A stretch of DNA of 32,392 bases from Flavobacteriales bacterium UBA4474 (lineage in GTDB: Bacteria; Bacteroidota; Bacteroidia; Flavobacteriales_D; Sanyastnellaceae): positions 1,845-34,236 of the forward strand of contig DGOE01000055.1 in assembly GCA_002389295.1 (NCBI GenBank). Reading direction: 5' to 3'. The notes beneath the pieces are model-generated. The model was not told the DNA's origin. It did not search any database and saw only the letters and a list, made by a program, of their open reading frames with translations. Shown here piece by piece: positions 8,348 to 15,900 of this stretch. Within the stretch, counting starts at the first letter, position 1. Each line of letters opens with the position of its first letter. Both the position numbers and the translations under genes were made by a program.

Positions 8348-10224
8348 GCCGCTTCCGTGGTTTCCTGTGGTTTGTTGGGGTCGTCCGGCGTCTTCTCGAC
8401 CTTCAAGTTTTCAATGATGAAACGCTGGCGGTCCGGCGTGTTTTTGCCCATGAAAAACGAGAGCATGTCATCGAGTTGGTGCTCTCCTCCGAGGTCGACG
8501 GGGTCCAGCCTGATGTCCTCTCCGATGAAGTGGGAGAATTCATCCGGGCTGATTTCACCCAGACCCTTGAATCGCGTGATCTCGGGCTTGGGGCCCAATG
8601 CTGCAATGGCCGCGACCCGCTCCTCCTCCGTGTAGCAGTACCGCGTCGCCTTCTTGTTGCGGACACGAAAGAGCGGGGTCTGCAAGACGTACAGGTGTCC
8701 CTTGCGCACGAGGTCAGGGAAAAACTGCAGGAAAAAGGTCATCAACAAGATGCGGATGTGCATGCCATCCACATCGGCATCGGTGGCGATGATCACCTGG
8801 TTGTAGCGCAGCCCTTCGAGTCCATCCTCGATGTCCAGGGCGGCCTGGAGCAGATTGAACTCCTCGTTTTCGTAGACCACCTTTTTGGTGAGGCCGTAGC
8901 AGTTGAGCGGTTTGCCCTTGAGCGAGAACACCGCCTGGGTATTGACATCGCGGGCCTTGGTGATGCTGCCCGAAGCGCTGTCTCCCTCGGTGATGAAGAG
9001 CATGGACTCTTCTGCGCGCTCGTGCTTCTTGGTCAGGTGCACGCGGCAATCGCGCAATTTTTTGTTGTGAAGGCTGGCCTTCTTTGCCCGTTCTCGGGCC
9101 AATTTCTTGATCCCCGCCAGGTCCTTCCGCTCCTTCTCGCTTTGGAGGATGCGTTTGAGCAGGGCGTCGGCCGTCTCCGCATTGCGGTGGAGGTGGTTGG
9201 CGAGCTCCACCTTGAGGAAATCGTAGACAAAGGAGCGCATGCTCGTGCCCCCGGGGGTGATTTCGGAAGACCCGAGCTTGGTCTTGGTCTGCGATTCAAA
9301 AACGGGTTCCTGCACACGCACGGCGATGGCCGCCATGAGTCCCATGCGCACATCACCGGGGTCGTATTCCTTTTGATAGAAATCCCGGACGACCTTGACA
9401 TAGGCTTCCCGAAGCGCCTTCTGGTGCGTGCCGCCTTGGGTGGTGTATTGGCCGTTGACGAAGCTGTAGTGGTCTTCGCCGTATGCCTGGGTGTGGGTCA
9501 AGGCTACCTCAATTTCCGCGCCCTTCAAATGAATGATGGGATAGCCCGGTTCGGCCGAGAGGTTTTGCTTGATCAGGTCCTTGAGGCCGTCCTCGCTGTG
9601 GATCTTTTCCCCGTTGAAGACGAGGGTGAGTCCGCTGTTGAGGTAGGCGTAATTCCAGAGCAGCCGTTCCACATATTCTCTGCGGTACTGGTAGCTCTTG
9701 AATACACTGGGGTCGGGCTTGAAGGAGGTGCGGGTGCCGTTGCGCAGCGAAGTCGCGGTCACGGCCTCATCGTCCTCGAGCACGCCGAGCGAAAAGCGCG
9801 CGGCCTTCACTTGGCCTTCCCTGAAGCTCTCAATCCGGAATTCTGTGGACAGCGCGTTGACGGCCTTGGTGCCGACACCGTTGAGGCCCACCGTCTTGCT
9901 GAAGGCGCCTTCGCTGTACTTGGCCCCCGTGTTGATTTTTGACACGCAATCCACCACGGCACCATGGGGAATGCCCCTGCCGTAATCGCGGACTTGAACG
10001 GCGCCGTCGCGGATGTTGATCTCGATGGTCTTGCCATGGCCCATGAGGTGTTCATCGATGCTGTTGTCGATGACCTCCTTCAACAGGACATATATGCCAT
10101 CGTCCGCGCTGGCACCATCGCCCAGTTTGCCGATGTACATGCCCGGTCGGAGCCGAATGTGCTCTTTCCAGTCCAGTGACCGAATGTCACTTTCTGTATA
10201 ATCTTGTTTGGTCTGTTTCGCCAC
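8344..10224 (-). CDS. parE: DNA topoisomerase IV subunit B
   Basis: ParE is the ATPase subunit of topoisomerase IV. The 626-residue product has the GHKL ATPase domain: RPGMYIG (26-32), LLKEVIDNSIDEH with Glu50 and Asn54, DYGRGIP, and the Gly-rich GLNGVGTKAVNAL lid. The transducer and TOPRIM domains follow, the latter with EGDSASG and DADVDG, which bind Mg2+. I chose the GTG at 10224 because it gives MAKQTKQDYTESDIRSLDW, which fits Bacteroidota ParE N-termini. An in-frame ATG at 10263 would add 13 residues (MLYFSFSLNRLEK), but that ATG lies inside an inverted repeat. The open frame further upstream begins only at TTG. parE is the first gene of the minus-strand series and is divergent from the protease gene at 10404. 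Confidence 0.94.
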   Translation of the reverse strand: MAKQTKQDYTESDIRSLDWKEHIRLRPGMYIGKLGDGASADDGIYVLLKEVIDNSIDEHLMGHGKTIEINIRDGAVQVRDYGRGIPHGAVVDCVSKINTGAKYSEGAFSKTVGLNGVGTKAVNALSTEFRIESFREGQVKAARFSLGVLEDDEAVTATSLRNGTRTSFKPDPSVFKSYQYRREYVERLLWNYAYLNSGLTLVFNGEKIHSEDGLKDLIKQNLSAEPGYPIIHLKGAEIEVALTHTQAYGEDHYSFVNGQYTTQGGTHQKALREAYVKVVRDFYQKEYDPGDVRMGLMAAIAVRVQEPVFESQTKTKLGSSEITPGGTSMRSFVYDFLKVELANHLHRNAETADALLKRILQSEKERKDLAGIKKLARERAKKASLHNKKLRDCRVHLTKKHERAEESMLFITEGDSASGSITKARDVNTQAVFSLKGKPLNCYGLTKKVVYENEEFNLLQAALDIEDGLEGLRYNQVIIATDADVDGMHIRILLMTFFLQFFPDLVRKGHLYVLQTPLFRVRNKKATRYCYTEEERVAAIAALGPKPEITRFKGLGEISPDEFSHFIGEDIRLDPVDLGGEHQLDDMLSFFMGKNTPDRQRFIIENLKVEKTPDDPNKPQETTEAA

Positions 10225-10403
10225 CTTCTCTAGCCTGTTAAGCGAGAATGAAAAGTACAGCATTCTCGGGGGATACAGGCAAGGCCCGCGGCACCGTTTT
10301 CCACATGGCGGCCCCTTGTTTCCCCCCGACGATGACAAATCTCATGCCTTCAAGCCCCCCCTTCGGATGACCGGCATGAGCAAAATGACCGCTATCTTGT
10401 TAC
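10225..10403. other. Divergent intergenic region between parE and protease gene
   Basis: This is the longest gap in the window. It separates the minus-strand parE series from the plus-strand secreted protease gene and so should hold promoters for both. Apart from the inverted repeat at 10243-10268, I see several C-runs and G-runs but no clear Bacteroidota promoter (TTG plus TAnnTTTG at standard spacing) on either strand. A TATCTTG at 10393-10399, just before the protease start, is close to the -7 consensus but lacks a partner element. Confidence 0.5.
10243..10268 (-). promoter_or_regulatory. Inverted repeat in the parE leader
   Basis: CGAGAATG (10243-10250) and CATTCTCG (10261-10268) are perfect 8-base inverted arms around a 10-base A-rich spacer. 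The repeat lies 19-44 bases upstream of the preferred parE GTG start and includes the alternative ATG at 10263-10261. It could be an operator bound by a dimeric regulator or an RNA hairpin in the parE leader. No T-run follows, so it is not a typical terminator. The function is inferred. Confidence 0.45.
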
Positions 10404-12914
10404 ATGCCCATGAACCCAAACCGCCTTCTTTCCTCCATTTTTGTTGGGACGCTGCTGTTTTGCACCCAAGTCGCAGCGGCTCAATGGCATGCCCCATCGC
10501 CCGTGTTGAAAGACGCGGCCTGGCACCAGGGCTTGACCACCAAGCCCCAAGCGCGAGAGACTGTTGCTGCCGCCCGGGCTGTGCAATACGACCACGCTGC
10601 CCTGGTGGGTATTCTGGCTGAAGCACCGCAGGAATTCAATGCTGAAGAGCGCACTGGACAGACGCTGGACGCCTCGGGCTGCAGGCTTGCCCTGCCCTTT
10701 CCCTCGGATGACATATCCGGTTGGACGCCCCACCCGTTCCGCATCGTGCGGTCAGATGTCATGGCACCTGAGCTCACGGCGAAGTACCCAGAAATCAGCA
10801 GTTACCTGGTTCAATCCGAACGCAATGGATTGATTTCGGGCAGGATTGACCTCAGCCCAAGTGGTTTTCACGGCATCCTCCACACCCCGGGCGGAACCGT
10901 CTACATCGATCCTTGGACAGCGGGGGATTTGGACCAATTGATGGTCTACACCCGCTCGGAATTCATGGCCTCCACAGGCAAGCGGCGCGAGGATTGCGAC
11001 GTCAGGATGATGGGCATCGGCAAGGATGGCACCGCCGACGGCCCCGGCATCCTCGAGGACGGCAAGGTGACCCAGCGCATCGGCCCACCCTTCGGCCCGA
11101 CGCGTCGGAATTACTCATTGGCCTTGGCCTGCACAGGAGAATATGGACAATTCCACGGGGGCACTGTTTCCAGTGTGCTCTCGGCGATGAACACCTCCAT
11201 CAACCGGATCAACAGCATTGTGGAGCCCGAACTCGCCATCCGGTTGACGCTCATTCCGGACAACGAAGACCTCATCTTTCTGAATGGGGCCACCGACCCC
11301 TACACCAACTCCAATGGCGGCGCCATGCTGTCTCAAAACCAGACCACCATCGATGGCATCATCGGATTCAATGGCTACGACATCGGCCATGTCTTCTCCA
11401 CCGGTGGCGGTGGTGTCGCCTATTTGGGCTCGGTCTGTACCAGTTTCAAAGCCGGCGGCGTCACGGGGCTTCCTGCTCCTGTAGGTGACCCTTTCGATGT
11501 GGATTACGTGGCCCACGAGATGGGGCACCAATTTGGTTGCAACCACACCTTCAACAACTCGTGCAGCGGCAACCGTTCCTCGGCCGATGCGTACGAGCCC
11601 GGCAGCGGCTCCACCATCATGAGCTACAGCGGCATCTGCGCGCCCAATCTGCAGAATTTCTCGGACGACGTCTACCACGTGCACAGCATGATCGAGGGAT
11701 CGGATTACCTCCACAGTGGATTTGGCAACACGTGCGCCACGCAGGTTTCCAGCGGCAATTCGGCACCCACCGTATCGGTCGGCCTCAGTACGTTCAGCAT
11801 CCCCAAAGAGACACCGTTTGAGTTGGTGGCCACGGCCAGCGACCCCAACCCGAGCAACACCCTCTCCTACAGCTGGGAGCAATACAACCTCGGACCCGCC
11901 ACCGCCAGCGGTGACAACAACCTCGACAACCCTTCGGGCACCGCTCCTTGCATTCGCGCTTTTGCGCCGGTCTCTTCCCCGGTGAGGGTCATTCCCAAAT
12001 TGGACAAGCTCCTCTCCAATCAAATCTCCTTTGGTGAGCATCTGCCCGATTACAGCCGCATCATGACCTTCAAGTGCGAGGTCCGCGACAACAACCCCGG
12101 GTGCGGTGGCGTCGCGGTTGGAACAAAAACCTTCTTTATCGACGCCTCCACGGGGCCTTTCCTGGTCTCTTATCCCAACACCGCGATTACGCGTCCGGGC
12201 AATTCGAACCTGACCGTCCTGTGGGATGTGGCGGGTACCGATGGCGGCAATGTCGACTGTTCAGAGGTCGACATCTATTGCAGCCTCGATGGAGGGTACA
12301 CCTGGCCTCACCTCATCGGCGAAGCCGTGCCCAACAACGGCTCAGCCGAAGTACTGCTTCCCGCGGAGGAAAGCACCCAAGCGCGCATCAAGATCAAGGG
12401 CCATGGCTCCATCTTTTTTGATGTCTCCAATGCCAACTTCACGTTGGAAGCCGTGCAGGGATGTACCGACCCCACGGCGTGCAACTTCATGGAGATCGCC
12501 TCCATCGACGATGGCTCCTGCTTGATGCCACAGTCGCTCTATGCCGATGCCGATGGGGATGGATTCGGAAACATCGAGGTGAGCACACTGGGATGCGAGA
12601 ACAGCCTCATTGGATTCGTCACAAACGCAACCGATTGCGATGATTCCCGTAATGACGTGTATCCCGGCGCACCGGGGACGCAGGATGGCGTCGACAATGA
12701 CTGCAGCGGAGGCCCGCTCGACCCCGAAGAAGAGAGCCTCTGCCCCGAAGACCTCGATAATGACGGTCTTGTGAACGTCAATGATGTCCTCCTGCTCCTC
12801 GGCGAGTTTGGATGCGCTGAGGATTGTACGTTCGATTTGAACGGGGTCCCCGGCGTGGACGTGTCAGACTTCCTGATCCTCCTCGGAGTGTTCGGTCTGC
12901 CCTGTTCGAACTGA
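10404..12914 (+). CDS. Secreted reprolysin-like zinc metalloprotease with dockerin-like tail
   Basis: This 836-residue secreted peptidase belongs to the metzincin (M12-like) group. A signal peptide covers residues 1-26 (cut after VAAA), and an ATG two codons later is an equally good start. A propeptide-like region of about 200 residues follows. The catalytic domain has the zinc motif HEMGHQFGCNH at 371-381 and a Met-turn in STIMSYSG. Next come beta-sandwich-type segments (about 450-680). The C-terminal tail consists of one Cys-rich repeat (GCTDPTACNF, from residue 686), an Asp-rich DADGDGFG...DCDD segment resembling MopE-type metal-binding motifs, and a 57-residue double dockerin-like unit. 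There is no T9SS sorting domain at its C-terminus. The next gene has the same tail, suggesting that both proteins go to the same place. Substrates are unknown. Confidence 0.9.
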   Translation: MPMNPNRLLSSIFVGTLLFCTQVAAAQWHAPSPVLKDAAWHQGLTTKPQARETVAAARAVQYDHAALVGILAEAPQEFNAEERTGQTLDASGCRLALPFPSDDISGWTPHPFRIVRSDVMAPELTAKYPEISSYLVQSERNGLISGRIDLSPSGFHGILHTPGGTVYIDPWTAGDLDQLMVYTRSEFMASTGKRREDCDVRMMGIGKDGTADGPGILEDGKVTQRIGPPFGPTRRNYSLALACTGEYGQFHGGTVSSVLSAMNTSINRINSIVEPELAIRLTLIPDNEDLIFLNGATDPYTNSNGGAMLSQNQTTIDGIIGFNGYDIGHVFSTGGGGVAYLGSVCTSFKAGGVTGLPAPVGDPFDVDYVAHEMGHQFGCNHTFNNSCSGNRSSADAYEPGSGSTIMSYSGICAPNLQNFSDDVYHVHSMIEGSDYLHSGFGNTCATQVSSGNSAPTVSVGLSTFSIPKETPFELVATASDPNPSNTLSYSWEQYNLGPATASGDNNLDNPSGTAPCIRAFAPVSSPVRVIPKLDKLLSNQISFGEHLPDYSRIMTFKCEVRDNNPGCGGVAVGTKTFFIDASTGPFLVSYPNTAITRPGNSNLTVLWDVAGTDGGNVDCSEVDIYCSLDGGYTWPHLIGEAVPNNGSAEVLLPAEESTQARIKIKGHGSIFFDVSNANFTLEAVQGCTDPTACNFMEIASIDDGSCLMPQSLYADADGDGFGNIEVSTLGCENSLIGFVTNATDCDDSRNDVYPGAPGTQDGVDNDCSGGPLDPEEESLCPEDLDNDGLVNVNDVLLLLGEFGCAEDCTFDLNGVPGVDVSDFLILLGVFGLPCSN
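12459..12911 (+). repeat. C-terminal tail module, copy A (Cys repeat, Asp-rich segment, dockerin-like unit)
   Basis: This is the in-frame 3' part of the protease gene and has three parts. A Cys-rich repeat starts at 12459 (GCTDPTACNF...DDGSC). An Asp-rich stretch (YADADGDGFG ... NATDCDDSR) follows. The last part is a 57-residue unit at 12741-12911 with two EF-hand-like halves: DLDNDGLVNVNDVLLLLGEFGC and a degenerate second half ending FGLPCSN. The same order and spacing recur in the neighbouring gene at 16625-17080. Calcium binding is inferred from the Asp pattern. Confidence 0.75.
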
Positions 12915-12952
12915 CCTTCCCCCGTCACAGGGGGTGAAACGCTGAAGACGCA

Positions 12953-15900
12953 ATGCCCCGCAAGAGGAAGAAGGCCGCGACCCTGTTCCACTGCATCCCC
13001 TCGGGGCTGGCGGTTGGGCTTGCGCTTGGCTTGCTGTCCGGTCCGGCCCTGACCACCGCCCAAACGGCGGCACATTGGAGCGCCCTGATGCGCGATGGTA
13101 CCGTCCCCTTGGATTCGGTGGTGGCGCGCTACGCCGAGCAACCGTTGGATGCCCTGGCCAAGGGCAAAGGATTCAAGCCTTTTCACCGTTGGCAGGCCTT
13201 TATGGCGCCGCGGGTGGACCCGCAGGGAATGCGCCCGGCCAATGGCATTGTGCTCCGGTCACTGCAGCGTGCCGAAGAAGACAGGCTCCAGGAAGCGGCC
13301 CAGCGCAGCTCCACAGACCCGGTTTGGCTTCACGCCGGGCCCAACGGCCCGACCGGACTGGGTGGCAATGGCCGCCTGAACCGCCTCGTTGCCCGGCCTG
13401 ACGCCCCGGGCGAATGGTGGGCTTGTGCGCCCGCAGGCGGGTTGTGGCGCACGGTGGACGAAGGATTGACCTGGTCCTCCATGGGAACCGACCAGCTCGG
13501 CTCCATTGGCGTCTCGGATGTGGCCTTTCACCCGACCGATGCCGACCGCTTGTTTATTGCCACCGGCGACGGAGACTTCGGAGACACCCGGTCCATTGGT
13601 GTGTGGACCAGCAGCGATGGCGGGGACACCTGGTCGGCGACCGGCTTGGATTGGGCCCCTTACATGGGCCGGACGTTGTCCCGCATTTTGGTGCACCCCA
13701 CCCACCCCGACACCCTCTGGGTATGCTCGAGCCTGGGCATTTACCGCAGCACCAATGGCGGCGACAATTGGATCCGCACCCTGAGCGGTGACTACGCGTC
13801 ATTGGAAATGGACCCCAGCGACCCGGACCACATGCTGGCCGGGGCTTTTGGAAACGACGTGGCCGAGAGTGCGGATGGGGGAGCCACGTGGTCGGTCAAC
13901 AGCCTGGATGGCACCTCGTTTGGCATCAGCAGGATCGCATTGGCCTTTGCGCCTTCTGGGCCAGACACGGTGTATGCCGTAGCCGGAAAGAACAGTGACC
14001 AGGGGTTTGCCGGATGCTGGCGCAGCACCGATGGCGGTGCGAACTGGTCGGCCCGGCTGTTGGAGGGCGATGGGCCCAACCCTTTGGGCTGGACCGTGGA
14101 CGGTACGGATGTCGGTGGGCAGGCTTGGTACGACTTGTGCTTGGCGGTCGACCCACAAGATGCAGACCGCCTGTACCTCGGTGGGGTCAACCTCTGGAGT
14201 TCCGGCGATGGCGGCCAGCAATGGTCTTGCAGTGGCCACTGGTATGCCGGAGGCGAGCGCCCGTATCTCCACGCCGATCAGCACGGCTTGCAGTTTCTGG
14301 ATGACGGCCGGCTTTTGGTGGCCAACGATGGCGGTGCCTTCGTTTTTGACCCCGACAATTCCACGGCATACGACAGGAGCGCAGGACTGGACATCACGCA
14401 AGCCTACCGCACCGACCTCGACCCCCAGTCCATCGACCGGTTCATTGTCGGCACGCAGGACAACGGCACCTTTCTGAAGCACGATGGTGAATGGGAGCAC
14501 ATTCTGGGCGGCGACGGCTTCCAATGCGCGTTTCACGACGCGTTGGACGACGTCCTCTACGCCTCCCTGTATTACGGACAGTTGTTTCGCTCGGACGATG
14601 GCGGGAATGCCTTTCAGGAAATCGCGGACAATGCCGGGAGCGATGTGGATGGCCAAGGCGCCTGGTTGACGCCCTGGGAGGTGAGTCCGTTTAATTCAGA
14701 CTGGGTATACGTGGCCAAAGACAGGGTTTACCGCTCCACCAACCGCGGAAACGACTGGACGGCCATGGACGTCATTTCGGGCGGGGAGTGCACGGCCATG
14801 GCCCTTGCGCCTTCGGACGTGAGCCGGCTCTATGTGGTCAAGGAATACAGGCTGTTCCAATCCGCGAACGGCCAGAATTTCACCGAACTCGATCCGCCCA
14901 ATGGGTTTGACTGGATCGCGGACATCCACGTTGCGGCAGACGATGCCGACCACCTGTGGGCCGCGCTGTCCAACTACAACGACAGCCTCAAGGTCATGGA
15001 GAGCACAGACGGCGGCCTCTCGTGGGCCAACCTGTCGGAGGGCCTGCCCCCCGCTCCGGTGAATTGCCTGGAGCGAAACAGCGAAACGGGCACCCTGTAT
15101 GCCAGCACGGATGTGGGCATCTACAGGTGCGACGCGGCGGCAGGGGCACAATGGGAACGCATGTCGGTCGGCCTGCCCAATGTGGTGGTCTCCGACTTGA
15201 TGCTGCACGCCCCATCGGGCCGGCTGGTGTGCGCCACCTATGGCCGGGGTGTCTATACGATGGACCTGCCCGACCCGCCTGCCAAGGACGCCGCCCTGGG
15301 CAGGATGTTCAGTCCCCGCGGCGCAGATTGCGCCGAATCGCCGGTGATCTCGGTGCCGGTCCTCAACCTGGGAACCACGGACATCCACCAGCTCCACCTC
15401 CAATACGGCTACTTCGGGGGGCAATCGTCCGACACCACATGGAATGGGTTGATTGCACCGGGAGACAGCGCACACCTCAACCTCACCCCACTGGTGGCAC
15501 CGCCGGGTTGGTCGGACCTCTCGGTCATCATCACCGATGTCGACGGCAGCGCCGACGCCCGGACTTCCAACAACACCCGCTCTGCGCGGTCCATGCGGAT
15601 CACTGAAGGGACCCAAGTGGTATTGAGCTTTACCTCCGACTGTTTTGGCTCCCAGCACGGCTGGCTGTTCAAGGATGCGCTGGGGCGCGTGCTCCACAGA
15701 AGCGGTTGGCTCGAGCCCCTGGCAACCGCCACGGATACGCTGTGCCTGCCATCGGGCTGCATCACTTTTGAGGTCCACCGCGACCAGTTGAGCGGCTATG
15801 AAAGCCTGATGGCCGATTGCGGAACGGGGCTTGCCTTTAGCATGACCATCGTGGGGCAGGAAGCGCCGTTCATCGTTTCTCCCACCCTCGAAGTCGAGGG

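Noticed and set aside
6752..9942. Very long plus-strand open frames (627 and 579 residues) opposite parC and parE
   Set aside because: They are antisense shadows of strongly conserved topoisomerase genes in GC-rich DNA; their translations have no family motifs, signals or sensible starts.
858..10224. A defence or anti-phage island built around the topoisomerase/ligase run
   Set aside because: All members are standard housekeeping or metabolic enzymes with intact family motifs; no nuclease, effector, sensor, integrase or att-like repeats are present.
12920..12935. CCCCC/GGGGG hairpin between the protease and propeller genes
   Set aside because: Only a 5-base stem with no T-run; in GC-rich DNA this is easily chance, and the two genes look co-transcribed.
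13400..15300. Repeated Asp-box codons as a possible DNA-level tandem repeat
   Set aside because: The similarity is in the protein motif (S-x-D-G-G-x-x-W); spacing is irregular and the DNA between copies has diverged, as expected for propeller blades.
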